Assembly: GCA_903842475.1 (NCBI GenBank)
Contig: CAIMMA010000247.1
Span: 1 to 21,061 of the forward strand
DNA from: an uncultured bacterium
GTDB taxonomy: Bacteria > Desulfobacterota > Desulfobulbia > Desulfobulbales > Desulfobulbaceae
Direction: 5' to 3'
DNA: 21,061 nt
Shown here: piece after piece, positions 1-9,468 of the stretch
Numbering within the stretch: the stretch's first letter is position 1
Layout: each line of letters opens with the position of its first letter
The notes under the pieces: generated by a model
Seen by the model: only the letters and a program-made list of their open reading frames with translations
Told to the model about the DNA's origin: nothing
Database searches by the model: none
Program-made: the position numbers and the translations under genes

Positions 1-2732
1 CCGGCGGTCAACCGGGAATAGCTGGTCATCGACCAGCCGGGATTGATTCGACCGCTAAAAGCTTTGGGGCGCAGGGTCGGGGGCGTGCAGGCGGCCGCCC
101 GCCGGGTGGTGCTGAAGCCCTCGGGAAAAGGCGTGAGGGCGATCACCGGTGCGAACTCGTTCAGATGCTCGAGGTCGTGGCGTAACTCCGCATCGGATTC
201 GAGGGCCGGGCCCCGGTGGAGGAGATGGGCCAGTCCGGTCCGCTCAAACCCCTTCACCCGTCCCCAGCAGAACAGGCAACAGCATTTGGCTCGGGTCACC
301 GCCACATAGAGCAGGCGCAGCTCCTCTGCCAGCTGTTCCTCTTCGGCCCAGCGGCGGTGCACGTCCGCGCCGGAGCCGAGATCGATGGTGGCCTGCAGCG
401 TCTCGCGGTGGTGAAAGCGCAGGGGCTGATCCGAGGCCAGGGGGCGCATCGCCCAGAGGAAGGGGAGGAGGACCACCGGAAATTCCAGCCCCTTGGCCCG
501 GTGGATGGTCACAATCCGGATCAACTGCTCATCGTTTTCCAGGCGGGTCAACTGGTTGGCGGCGTTATGGTCCGGGGCATGGATTTGCTGCCGGAACCAG
601 CGGAGCAGGCCCGCCATGCCGTGCGGCGCGGCCGGGCTCTCCTGGAGCAGTTCGGCCAGATGGAGGAAGTTAGTCAGCATCCGTTCGCCGCCGGGCAGGG
701 CCGAGAGGCGGCGGGTCACCTTTTGGGTGGTCATCAGGTGCTGGAACATGGGCATGAATCCCTGGTCGCGCCAGAGGTGCTGGTACTGTAGCAGGGCGTT
801 CAATCGGGCCTCCCAGCCAGGTTCGTCGTTTTGCAAGGCGTGCAGGTCGTCACCGGTACAGCCGAAGAGGTCGGTGGCCAGGCAGGTGCGGATTTGGGCG
901 GGTTGGGAGAGGTCGGCCAGGGCTGTCAGCACCAGGGCCAACTGCCGGGCCTCCTCGGTGGCAAACACTGAATTCTGGCTGTAATAGACGCTGCACAGGC
1001 CGCGCCGCCGCAGCCCTTGCTGCATGGCCTCGGCCTCCCGGTGGGTGCGGACCAGAACGGCGATATCGCCGGTGGCCAGCGGCTTGCCGCCAATGGTCGC
1101 CCGCCCGCCATCGGCCGCGGTCAGGAGACGGATAATGGCGTCGGTGCAGCATTCGACCGCGGCCCGCTCGGCCCGTTCCTTGCTGATCAAGGGGGAACGC
1201 TCGTTGCGCAGCGTCTCGCTGTCCAGGAGCAATGCGGTCAGGGCGGCTGTCGGGGTATCGTCCAGCAGCAGCGGCGGGATGGCGGCATCGGCGGCGGCCA
1301 GGACCGGGTGGAACCCGATATCCTCGGTAAAAATAAAGGCATCCTCCCGGAGCCCGAACAGTCTGTTCACCGCATCCACCATCGCCGGGGTCGAGCGGTA
1401 ATTGGTGGCGAGCGTGTAACGGTTGGCCGGCGGGGTGTCGCGGCGGGCCTGGATATAGGTGAAAATGTCGGCGCCGCGAAAGGAGTAGATCGCCTGTTTG
1501 GGATCGCCGATCATGAACAGGCTGCGGGGTTCCTGGCCAAAGATGGTGGCGAACAAACGGTATTGCACCGGATCGGTATCCTGGAATTCGTCGACCAGGG
1601 CCACCGGAAATCGCGTGCCGATCCCGGCGGCCAGCTGTGCCCCGGTCCGGGGCCGGTCCAGGGCGGCGGCCAGGCGGGTGAGCAGATCGTCAAAGGAGAG
1701 CCAGCCCTGCTGGTGCTTGCGCCGCTCCAACTCGAACTGCAGGGAGCTCCGGGCCTCATGCAGGACACTGAAGCCCAGGTTGGTACGATACGCATGGTGG
1801 CAAGTATGAAACTCGTCAAACAAGGTAAAGAACGGGTGGGTCGGCGGCGGTTGGTTGCCTCTTTTGAGGAGCAGGGTCGCCATTGTTGAGGCGGCCAGTT
1901 TTTCAATGCCCTTGGGCAGGAGCAGCGGCAGGGCAGGGAGCGCTGCCAGGCTGTCCATGGCCGCCAGCAGTTCCGGCACCCGATCGTGGAGCCGATAGGC
2001 CTTGTCATTGCGCTGCAGGCCGGGATGCGCTTCGAGCAGGGCCCGCACCGCATCGCGGGCGGTGCGCCAGGTCTGCTGCACCTCGGAGAAGAGCGCCCGA
2101 CTTTGCGTCCCCCGCTGGTTGACCTCGACCGGGTCGACCACCGGCACGATCTCGGCACCCAGGCCGGTGGCCGCAGCCCCGAGGGCGCCGAGCAATCCCA
2201 TCGGTTCCTTCCAGGTGGCCGCAGCCCAGGCAGCTTCCTCCGCCGGGGCCGGGTAGAAACGGTTGCGCCAGAAATCCTCGATAATCTCGCGGCGGAGATC
2301 GGTTTCATTTTCCAGCAGTTCAAGCTCAAACAGCGCACCGGATTCAAAGGCGTGGTCCTGGAGGATGCGCTGGCAAAAGCCATGGATGGTATAGATGGCG
2401 GCCTCATCCATCCGCACCAGGGCATCGCCCAGCAGCCTTTTGCCAAGGTCGGGGGGGACGGCGGTCAGCAGGGCGGCCAGTTGCGGATCAAGCGGGCTCC
2501 GTTGCTCAAGGCCGTCAAGGGCCTCACGCAGCCGACGGCGGATGCGGTCGCGCAGTTCGCCGGTGGCCGCGCGGGTGAAAGTCACCACCAGGATCTGATC
2601 CACCGCCAGCTGTCGTTCGAGCAGGAGGCGGAGGAAAAGCAGGGCCAGGGTGTAGGTCTTGCCGGTACCGGCGCTGGCCTCGAGCAGACGGCAGCCCTGG
2701 AGCGGGATGGTCAGCGGATCAAGCGGCTGCAC
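1..2732 (-). CDS. recB: RecBCD enzyme subunit RecB, partial (C-terminus off-window)
   Basis: Helicase/nuclease subunit of RecBCD, which unwinds and degrades double-strand DNA ends and loads RecA. The reading frame is open for 910 codons from a GTG at 2732 to the left edge, so the C-terminal nuclease domain is not in the window. UvrD-family motifs appear in order: Walker A ASAGTGKT (residues 19-26), VDEFQDTD (380-387), GDPKQAIYSFRGAD (409-422), IVTIHRAKGLEFP (from 740) and LLYVAVTRAK (807-816). I checked the frame at five points and found no frameshift. The GTG start has a strong Shine-Dalgarno GGAGG six bases upstream and overlaps the end of recC by 14 nt, which suggests translational coupling. 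E. coli RecB is about 1180 residues, so roughly 270 are probably missing here. Confidence 0.95.
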   Translation of the reverse strand, partial: MQPLDPLTIPLQGCRLLEASAGTGKTYTLALLFLRLLLERQLAVDQILVVTFTRAATGELRDRIRRRLREALDGLEQRSPLDPQLAALLTAVPPDLGKRLLGDALVRMDEAAIYTIHGFCQRILQDHAFESGALFELELLENETDLRREIIEDFWRNRFYPAPAEEAAWAAATWKEPMGLLGALGAAATGLGAEIVPVVDPVEVNQRGTQSRALFSEVQQTWRTARDAVRALLEAHPGLQRNDKAYRLHDRVPELLAAMDSLAALPALPLLLPKGIEKLAASTMATLLLKRGNQPPPTHPFFTLFDEFHTCHHAYRTNLGFSVLHEARSSLQFELERRKHQQGWLSFDDLLTRLAAALDRPRTGAQLAAGIGTRFPVALVDEFQDTDPVQYRLFATIFGQEPRSLFMIGDPKQAIYSFRGADIFTYIQARRDTPPANRYTLATNYRSTPAMVDAVNRLFGLREDAFIFTEDIGFHPVLAAADAAIPPLLLDDTPTAALTALLLDSETLRNERSPLISKERAERAAVECCTDAIIRLLTAADGGRATIGGKPLATGDIAVLVRTHREAEAMQQGLRRRGLCSVYYSQNSVFATEEARQLALVLTALADLSQPAQIRTCLATDLFGCTGDDLHALQNDEPGWEARLNALLQYQHLWRDQGFMPMFQHLMTTQKVTRRLSALPGGERMLTNFLHLAELLQESPAAPHGMAGLLRWFRQQIHAPDHNAANQLTRLENDEQLIRIVTIHRAKGLEFPVVLLPFLWAMRPLASDQPLRFHHRETLQATIDLGSGADVHRRWAEEEQLAEELRLLYVAVTRAKCCCLFCWGRVKGFERTGLAHLLHRGPALESDAELRHDLEHLNEFAPVIALTPFPEGFSTTRRAAACTPPTLRPKAFSGRINPGWSMTSYSRLTA

Positions 2733-5700
2733 GGTCCACCTCCAGGTGCTGAAAGATTGGCCCGAAGAGTCGGCTCAGAGTGATGAAGCTGCTGTCCAGG
2801 GGATCGATCTCCTTGAAAAAATAGCGGTAGGCCGGGCTGTCGCCTTCGCCGGTGCGTTGAAATCCTCCTTCCCAGGCAAGACGGGCCTTGTCGCGCTCTT
2901 TTCCGGTCCCCGCGGCCTCGGCCCAGGCCCGACTGGTTTCCGGGAAAAAGGGGAGCGGCGCCGAGAGGCCCTGCCAGTAGAGGTCGAGCAGCTCTCCAAG
3001 AGCCTGTTCCGGAGCGGCTACCGGCTTGAGCGTGTGGCAGATCACGGTGGCTGCGCTCGGCGTGGAATCCCGGGCTGCATGGATCGATACCAACGGCAGC
3101 CCGGGCGGGGCCAGCAGGTTGAGTAACAGGTGCTGGAGCCACAGCGCCATCAGGTCGGCGCCTTTGAGCGTCCCGCTGCGCCAGGTGATCCGGCCGGTCG
3201 GGTAGAGGTCGGTCAGCCAGCCGGTGAGCTGGAAGGGGCCAAGGGGGCAATCGATCTCCAGCGGCGGCAGCGGGTCGGCCAGCAGGGGGCGTATCTGGTC
3301 GGTGAACTGCAGGCTGTCAGCGGCGATGCCCGTAAACAGCGATCGTCCGAACTCCGCCTGGGGGAGTTGGCCGCTGCTGGTCAGGGTGGCGAACACCTGT
3401 TCCGGCGACCGGTTGCGGAGGAGATCGAGCACGGTTTCCCTGCGGAGCTGGTATTGCTGCAACCCATCGAGCCGGAACGGTTCGCTTTCCTCGATTCCGG
3501 TTGCTTCGTCCCGCAGTTGCAGGCCGAGGATCTGTTCGAGAAAAAAATGGACCGGATGGCGCCAGAACCGGACCAGGGTGCGGAGGTCGACGGATCGCCA
3601 CTCCGGGTCGGGCGGTTCCAGGGCTCCGGTGAGGAAGGGCCGGATGGGGTTTTCCCGTTCGGCCGGCTGCCAGGCAGGGTTATAGCTGGCCGTGGCGGCG
3701 GTGCCGTCAAAACAGCGTGGACTGAAGGGCTGCATCGGGTGGTTGGTGGTCAGGTGATCGGCGGTTGTCTCCGCTGGGGGGGTGCAGCTCTGGTTGAGGT
3801 AGTCCTGCAGTTCGCTGACCACCACCGAAGGCGGGGTCACGCTGTCGTCGCGCTGGCTGCGGCCCACCCAGGAAATCGCCAGGAGGTCGCGGGCGGAGAG
3901 CAGGGCCTCGAGAAAGAGGTACCGGTCGTCGTGGCGGCGGTTGCGATCGCCGAGTCGTGGCTCTTTGGCCATCAGGTCGAAGGATGCGGGGTGCTGGGCA
4001 CGGGGGAAATCGCCGTCGTTCATTCCCAGCAGCCAGATGATCCGGAAGGGCACCGAGCGCATCGGCACCATGTTGCAGAACGTTACCCGGCCGCTGAGAA
4101 AGGCCTGGCCGCCTCCGGCCCGGGAGAGCGTTTCCTGCAGGTGATTCCTGACCATGGCCGGCGTCATGCTGTCGGTATAACCGGCCTGTTGGCAATGGGT
4201 TTTGAATCCATTGATCGTTTCCCGCAGGCTGGCCAGGCCCTGGTCTTCCAGGTCGGGTTCGAAAAAAGCCTCCAGCATTGCCAGCAACCGGCGGCACCAG
4301 TCCTCGGCGGTGCCGGTTGCCGCTAGGCGCTGGCGCCAGTCCGCCAGGGTTTCGATCAGGGTCAGGAGCCCGCCCAGCTCGACCGCTTCGCTGCCGCTCA
4401 GGTGGGGATAGGGCAGGAGGCCCTGATACGGTTCACGGCATTCGCCCATGAGATAGCCAAGCAGCAGCCGGTCCAGGCCGAATTGCCAGCTGTGCTGCTG
4501 ATCCGCCTGCACCCCCAGCTGGCGGCGATGCTCCTGGTTCAATCCCCAGCGGATGCCCGATTCCCGGACCCAAACATGCAGACGCGGCAGCATGGCCGGA
4601 TCCAGGCCAAAGCGTCGCTGCAGGGCCGTGGTCTCGCAGAGGGCGAGCACCGCGGGGGCGGCGAATCGCCCGGCCATCAGATCGAGCAGCTCAAGAAAAC
4701 GGCGAACCACCGACTGCTCCCGGTGCAGGGATTGGTCGGCGATCGACCAGGGGATGCGCCGCTCCGGGCTCGCCTCGCCGAAGACCCCGGCTATGGCATC
4801 GGCGTAGAGGTGCATGTCCGGGGCGGTCACCAGGATGTCGGCCGGGGTCAGGTCCGGGAACTGCTGGAAGCAATCGAGTAAGCGGTCGTGCAGCACCTGG
4901 ATTTCGCGCAAGGGCGAAAAACAGCGGTGGAATTGGATCGAGCGGTCTGCCGGCTGGAGCCGATGCGGCTCCTGGTCCGGTGCGGAACGGTCGCCTAGGT
5001 CGAGGAGATCGTTTTGCAGGGTGGCCAGGAGGTGGGGAGCCTCATTGTCCCGGTAGAGGTCGATATCCTCCATCTGCCGGTCGAGCAACTGCCGGAAAAA
5101 ATCCTGGCCGGTATGGCCCAGCGAGACCAGCAGGGGATTGCCCTGGTCGAAATAGGCGTCGGGGCCGGAAACGGGGTGATCCTTTGGGTATGTATCCTTG
5201 GTGGCCATCTGCCGGGCGGAAACCAGGTCGCCCCAGTAGTGGCGGCAGGGGCTGAGGTGAAACAGGTGGACCTCGGTCCGCTTGCTGACCTGCTCGAGGA
5301 TCTCCAGGTACACCGGGGCTAAACTATTGATCCCGAAGAGGTGCAATCGCCGGGGCAAGGTGGCGGTGTCGGTCTCGGGGCCTGTCAGGAGGCGGCGGCA
5401 CTGCTCGGGCAGACGGGCCCGGTGCGGGATGGCGGCGGCGGTCAATTGGTGCCAGAGCAGTGACTGCCAGTGATCTTCCTCGGGCTGTCGTTCCCAGCGG
5501 CTGAGCAGATCCGGGCGGTAGACCAGGTATTGGTCAAAGACCTCGCTGATCCGGGCAGCTAGCTGAGAGCGCTTGCAGCCGTCATCGTCATCAGCCAGGT
5601 AGGCGGTGATCTCTCCGAAGGCCGAGTGGCCGGACCATTGCGGTAGCAGGGCGGCGATCCGCCAGTGCAGCACCGGCCTGGCGAAGAGATCTTCCTCGGG

Positions 5701-5934
5701 TTCCTTGCCGGAGAGCCGGTGGAACAGATCCCAGATCAAGCGGGCCGGCAGGGGGAAGTGGAGATTGGCGGCGATCCCGGTGGCAAAGGCGATCTGCTGC
5801 GCAATCCATTGCGCCATCCCCTGATTGTGCACCATGACGATCTCCGGCTCCAGCGGGTCGTCGAGGGGTTGCGCCAAGACCCTGCAAAGCTGTTGCAGCA
5901 GGAGCTCCAGCCGGTTGGACTGATGAAGAAACAA
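2719..5934 (-). CDS. recC: RecBCD enzyme subunit RecC
   Basis: RecC is the Chi-scanning, helicase-dead subunit that couples RecB and RecD. The N-terminus aligns with E. coli RecC nearly residue for residue: FLHQSNRLELL, then LDDPLEPEIVMVHNQGMAQW, GIAANLHFPLPARLIWDLF and VFDQYLVYRPDLL. I place the start at TTG 5934 (1071 residues) because a full AGGAGG lies five bases upstream and the E. coli homologue begins at the same place. An in-frame ATG at 6033 would add 33 residues with no homologous counterpart and has no Shine-Dalgarno sequence. The gene is first in a recC-recB operon and diverges from the hybrid kinase gene. Several positions that read Chi in E. coli RecC differ here (see findings). 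Confidence 0.95.
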   Translation of the reverse strand: MFLHQSNRLELLLQQLCRVLAQPLDDPLEPEIVMVHNQGMAQWIAQQIAFATGIAANLHFPLPARLIWDLFHRLSGKEPEEDLFARPVLHWRIAALLPQWSGHSAFGEITAYLADDDDGCKRSQLAARISEVFDQYLVYRPDLLSRWERQPEEDHWQSLLWHQLTAAAIPHRARLPEQCRRLLTGPETDTATLPRRLHLFGINSLAPVYLEILEQVSKRTEVHLFHLSPCRHYWGDLVSARQMATKDTYPKDHPVSGPDAYFDQGNPLLVSLGHTGQDFFRQLLDRQMEDIDLYRDNEAPHLLATLQNDLLDLGDRSAPDQEPHRLQPADRSIQFHRCFSPLREIQVLHDRLLDCFQQFPDLTPADILVTAPDMHLYADAIAGVFGEASPERRIPWSIADQSLHREQSVVRRFLELLDLMAGRFAAPAVLALCETTALQRRFGLDPAMLPRLHVWVRESGIRWGLNQEHRRQLGVQADQQHSWQFGLDRLLLGYLMGECREPYQGLLPYPHLSGSEAVELGGLLTLIETLADWRQRLAATGTAEDWCRRLLAMLEAFFEPDLEDQGLASLRETINGFKTHCQQAGYTDSMTPAMVRNHLQETLSRAGGGQAFLSGRVTFCNMVPMRSVPFRIIWLLGMNDGDFPRAQHPASFDLMAKEPRLGDRNRRHDDRYLFLEALLSARDLLAISWVGRSQRDDSVTPPSVVVSELQDYLNQSCTPPAETTADHLTTNHPMQPFSPRCFDGTAATASYNPAWQPAERENPIRPFLTGALEPPDPEWRSVDLRTLVRFWRHPVHFFLEQILGLQLRDEATGIEESEPFRLDGLQQYQLRRETVLDLLRNRSPEQVFATLTSSGQLPQAEFGRSLFTGIAADSLQFTDQIRPLLADPLPPLEIDCPLGPFQLTGWLTDLYPTGRITWRSGTLKGADLMALWLQHLLLNLLAPPGLPLVSIHAARDSTPSAATVICHTLKPVAAPEQALGELLDLYWQGLSAPLPFFPETSRAWAEAAGTGKERDKARLAWEGGFQRTGEGDSPAYRYFFKEIDPLDSSFITLSRLFGPIFQHLEVDRAAA

Positions 5935-6116
5935 AGGCACCTCCTGCAAAAAAGATATCTGAGGTTGCGGGTCGATGGTTCCGTAAGCAGTGGGGCAGGT
6001 GAGATTTGGGGTGAGAATTTCTTTACTAAGCATTTTTATTTTATGAATTTAATCTGTAGTTGCTATACTTGAAATATGAAACGATTTTTTGTCGGTTTTT
6101 TCTCAGGCCCCGGTAC

Positions 6117-8963
6117 ATGAAACCTCGATTCAGTTATCCGCATATCGTTTTTGCCCTGCTGGCGACCCTGCTCCTGGCCGGGTTGTTTTATTTGCCGTAT
6201 CTTTCGGTCCGGACCAGGACCATCGAAACGTTCCGCACCCAGCAAATCCTGTCGGCCCAGCAGGCGGGCGTCAACCTCCAGTCTTTTTTTTCCACCTATG
6301 AAAAAGCGCTTGCGCATCTGGTGCAACACCCGGCCATACAGGACATGGACGCAAGCGGCAAAGCCCTGTTGGAGAATTTCTTTTCGATCCATTCTTCCGA
6401 TATTGCCGGCATCCAGCGAAGCGATGCGTCGGGATCAATCCTGTTTTCGGTTCCGGCCCGACCCGCCGGCAGGGAGGCCATCGATAGCGGTGTGTGCCGG
6501 CAGGCCCGGGGGCGGCAGGCTCCATCGCTGCAGGTGATGGGGGATGAGCCGGGAGAATCGGGGCGAATCTTTTTTTCCGCCCCGATCCCGCGCGGGGCAG
6601 GTTTCGATGGCTGCCTTTCCTTTACCCTGCCGTTAGTCACTATAGTTGAAGGGTTTTTTTCGCAGATTGCTCCGTCCCATGACGGTGCTGTCCTGCTGCT
6701 CAGTCGGGAAGGGACGCTGCTCTACGGCCCCGACGTCGCCCAGATCGGTAAAAACCTTGACGAACTGGTCTCCGATGGCAAGGATCGTGAGCAATTGCGG
6801 GCGCAATTAGAGGGGAGTGCACAGCGTATCCTCTCCCTTTCCCACGGTTTTCCCGACCGCTCGACCGATGCCCGCAACGGCGACGAACGATATGCGGTCT
6901 TTCTGCCGCTGGAACTCTCCGGCGCGGACAACTGGTCGATTGTGATGGTAACGCCCGCCCAGGCGGTGCTGGGCGCCATGGCTGCCTTTCGTTGGCAATG
7001 GTTACTGGTCACCGGTGTGGCCATTGTCGCCGTTGGCCTGCTCAGTTTTTTCCTCAGCGGCATGGTCGCTAAGCGGCGGGAGGAGCAGCGGGTGCGCGCG
7101 GCGGAGGAACAACTGGCCGGTCTGCTGGACCTGGCGCCTTTGGGTGTCTTCCTGCTCAACGGCAATGACGGGATTGTCTATGCCAACCAGGAGGCGGTCC
7201 GCATGGTGGAGGGCACGGATGCGGTGACCGGCCGGCTCTTGCTTGATTTCCTCCATCCTGGTGACCGGCAGCAGGTGGCCGCCACCCTGAGGGCGCCGGT
7301 CGCAGGGCAGGCTGTCAATGTCGATGGCATCAGGCTGTTGACCCGAAGCCGGGGCGAGCGCCATCTGGTTATTACCGCCACCCCCTTTTCTCTGGGCGAT
7401 GCCGACCAGCGGATCGTTATCTTTCGCGATGTTACCGAAGAGCGGGCCACGGAAAAACGGCTGCAACACCTGGCCGCGGCCATCGATCAGGTGAAGGAAT
7501 CCGTCCTGGTTGCCGATCGCCGGCAAAAGATCGAGTATGTCAATGCCTCCCTCTGTGCGCTGACCGGATATGCTCGGGAGGAATGCTGCGGCCAGTCCGT
7601 CGATTTGCTTTGGGCCGATGGACAGGAAGCGCCTTTCGAGGCTCAGATGGCCAAGGTGATCGGGCAGGGCGAGGTGTGGTCGGGCCGGATCATCAATCGT
7701 TGTAAAGACGGCAGCCTGTTGGTAACTGCGGCGACCATTTCCCCGGTGCGCGATCCCTTGGGCACTCTTACCCATTTTGTTGCCGTGCAGCGTGACCTCA
7801 CCTATGAGGTTGCAGTGGAATCTCGGATGCGGCAGGCCCAGAAGATGGAGGCGATCGGTACGCTGGCCGGTGGGATTGCGCATGATTTCAATAATATTCT
7901 TGGCGGCATTATCGGCTTTACCGACATGGCGCTGCTGCAAAGTCAACCGGAGAGCGATGTGCACCAGAATCTCCTCCATATCCGACAGGGAGGGAAAAGG
8001 GCCGCGGATCTCGTCCAGCAGATTCTGACCTTCAGCCGTCAGTCCGCTGAAGAAAAGGTACCGGTGGCGATGGCCCCGCTGATCAAGGAAAGCCTGCGGT
8101 TGTTACGGGCCACGCTTTCTTCGAACATAGACATTACCTTGGAACTGGCCGCCCTGGATACCATGGTCATGGCTGCGCCGGCGCAGATCCGGCAGATCGT
8201 CATGAATCTCTGCACCAATGCGTTTCAGTCGATGCGGGAAAAAGGGGGGGATCTCACGCTCCGGCTTGAACGCTTGACCGCGTCCCCCTCCGGCAAAAAG
8301 GGAGCGGAGGGCAAGGGCGCTTGGGTCTCCCTGGTGGTGGCGGATACCGGGCAGGGGATTGACAGTGAGAGTATCTCGCAAATTTTCAACCCTTTTTTCA
8401 CCACCAAACAGCCTGGCGAAGGCGCCGGCATGGGGCTCAGCGTGGTTCATGGCATTGTCAGGGAGTTGGGCGGAGAAATCACGGTGGCGTCGCAACCCGG
8501 TGCGGGGGCGGCCTTTACCGTGTTGCTGCCGGAGGCCGAGGGGGGCGCAAACAACCGCTTGCTCAGCTGCGAGGAGCCGCTGCCCTTCGGGACAGGGCAT
8601 GTGCTGGTGGTTGACGACGAGAAGGAAATTCGGGAAACGTATAAGATGATGCTCAATCATCTGGGCTATACGGTCACCACCGCCAGCAACCCCGGGGAGG
8701 TTATGGCCCTGATCGAGCAGGCCGAGCCCCGCATCGATCTGGTCATTACCGATCAGACCATGCCGAAAATGACCGGGGTTGTTTTGACCGGGAATATCAG
8801 GCGCCGGCATCCCGTTATTCCGGTGATTCTTTGTACCGGGTATTCGGATCGTCTCAACGACGATATCGCCCGCGAGGCCGGAGCCTGCGCTTTGTTGATG
8901 AAGCCGGTGGACCTGCGCGTACTGGGCACGGCGGTCAAGGTCGGGCTGCAAAGGAGCGCCTGA
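6117..8963 (+). CDS. Hybrid sensor histidine kinase / response regulator (Cache-like sensor, 2x PAS, HisKA, HATPase, REC)
   Basis: Inner-membrane signalling protein of 948 residues from ATG 6117. A TTG at 6060 would extend it by 19 residues, but the ATG directly precedes the signal-anchor helix. In order: TM1 (about 9-30); a periplasmic sensor region of about 260 residues that I infer to be Cache-like; TM2 (about 293-317); PAS1 (about 336-445); PAS2 (about 449-570); a HisKA domain with phospho-acceptor His589 in AGGIAHDFNNILGG; a HATPase domain with DTGQGID (from 743) and FNPFFTTK; and a C-terminal receiver with acidic pair Asp833-Asp834 and phospho-acceptor Asp879 in DLVITDQTMP. The HDFNNIL box is typical of PAS-containing hybrid kinases in delta-proteobacteria. 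No partner regulator or output gene adjoins it, so the ligand and pathway are unknown. It diverges from recC with a short AT-rich spacer. Confidence 0.93.
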   Translation: MKPRFSYPHIVFALLATLLLAGLFYLPYLSVRTRTIETFRTQQILSAQQAGVNLQSFFSTYEKALAHLVQHPAIQDMDASGKALLENFFSIHSSDIAGIQRSDASGSILFSVPARPAGREAIDSGVCRQARGRQAPSLQVMGDEPGESGRIFFSAPIPRGAGFDGCLSFTLPLVTIVEGFFSQIAPSHDGAVLLLSREGTLLYGPDVAQIGKNLDELVSDGKDREQLRAQLEGSAQRILSLSHGFPDRSTDARNGDERYAVFLPLELSGADNWSIVMVTPAQAVLGAMAAFRWQWLLVTGVAIVAVGLLSFFLSGMVAKRREEQRVRAAEEQLAGLLDLAPLGVFLLNGNDGIVYANQEAVRMVEGTDAVTGRLLLDFLHPGDRQQVAATLRAPVAGQAVNVDGIRLLTRSRGERHLVITATPFSLGDADQRIVIFRDVTEERATEKRLQHLAAAIDQVKESVLVADRRQKIEYVNASLCALTGYAREECCGQSVDLLWADGQEAPFEAQMAKVIGQGEVWSGRIINRCKDGSLLVTAATISPVRDPLGTLTHFVAVQRDLTYEVAVESRMRQAQKMEAIGTLAGGIAHDFNNILGGIIGFTDMALLQSQPESDVHQNLLHIRQGGKRAADLVQQILTFSRQSAEEKVPVAMAPLIKESLRLLRATLSSNIDITLELAALDTMVMAAPAQIRQIVMNLCTNAFQSMREKGGDLTLRLERLTASPSGKKGAEGKGAWVSLVVADTGQGIDSESISQIFNPFFTTKQPGEGAGMGLSVVHGIVRELGGEITVASQPGAGAAFTVLLPEAEGGANNRLLSCEEPLPFGTGHVLVVDDEKEIRETYKMMLNHLGYTVTTASNPGEVMALIEQAEPRIDLVITDQTMPKMTGVVLTGNIRRRHPVIPVILCTGYSDRLNDDIAREAGACALLMKPVDLRVLGTAVKVGLQRSA

Positions 8964-8991
8964 TGTTCCCGGGTTCGGTGGGGTGGTTTAC

Positions 8992-9468
8992 TCAGGCCGT
9001 AAAGGCAGGGGACACAGGCCAGCGTATGCCGGTCAGCAGGGTATATACCGCCTGATAGATTCGCGGCTCGCTGCTGGCTCTGGGGCCGGCAATATTGATG
9101 GTTGCCAGTTGCAGCGTCTGGAGCCAGTCTTCCACCAGGGCGGTTGCCTGCCTGTGGTCGATCAGCTCAAAATCGATATGCAAAAACGGGCGATCGTGCC
9201 GGATGGCCAGCGCTTCGGTCAACGCCGAACCTCCGGAAAGGGGACCGAAGGAAAAAATCAGGGTACCGTCGGCCGCCAGGACATTTTTTTCGGTACGGGC
9301 TCGATATTTGCCGGTATCGAGTTCCTCGAGCTGATACCGCAGGGGCAGGGGACCGCTTTCGGTTTTTCGGCCTTTGGGCAGCCAGCCCCCATGGGGGATC
9401 TGCAAGGCGATGGCCGCGTCAAGGGCTGCCAGATCGGCGCCGGTCTGCCCGCCGGAGATGATCTTCAT
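8992..9468 (-). CDS. Putative molybdenum-cofactor carrier (SLOG/YpsA-like fold)
   Basis: This 158-residue protein starts with a glycine-rich nucleotide-binding loop, ISGGQTGAD (residues 4-12), followed by HGGWLPKGRKTESG. That combination marks the putative molybdenum carrier family of the SLOG superfamily. Characterised relatives bind and protect molybdenum cofactor, but here the role is inferred from fold only. A further conserved block, GPLSGGSALTEALA, is a second phosphate-contacting segment. No molybdopterin biosynthesis gene is present nearby. The gene converges on the hybrid kinase with a 28-nt gap. Its ATG has no clear Shine-Dalgarno of its own and overlaps, as ATGA, the stop of a possible 46-codon upstream ORF. 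Confidence 0.8.
   Translation of the reverse strand: MKIISGGQTGADLAALDAAIALQIPHGGWLPKGRKTESGPLPLRYQLEELDTGKYRARTEKNVLAADGTLIFSFGPLSGGSALTEALAIRHDRPFLHIDFELIDHRQATALVEDWLQTLQLATINIAGPRASSEPRIYQAVYTLLTGIRWPVSPAFTA

Noticed and set aside
1511..2446. Open frame of 311 codons on the minus strand inside recB
   Set aside because: It overlaps the recB helicase region in another frame and its composition (Arg, Ser, Pro and Trp rich) is typical of a GC-rich shadow. The recB frame has all helicase motifs.
3130..4326. Open frame of 398 codons on the plus strand opposite recC
   Set aside because: Antisense shadow of the conserved recC frame, with no recognisable motif.
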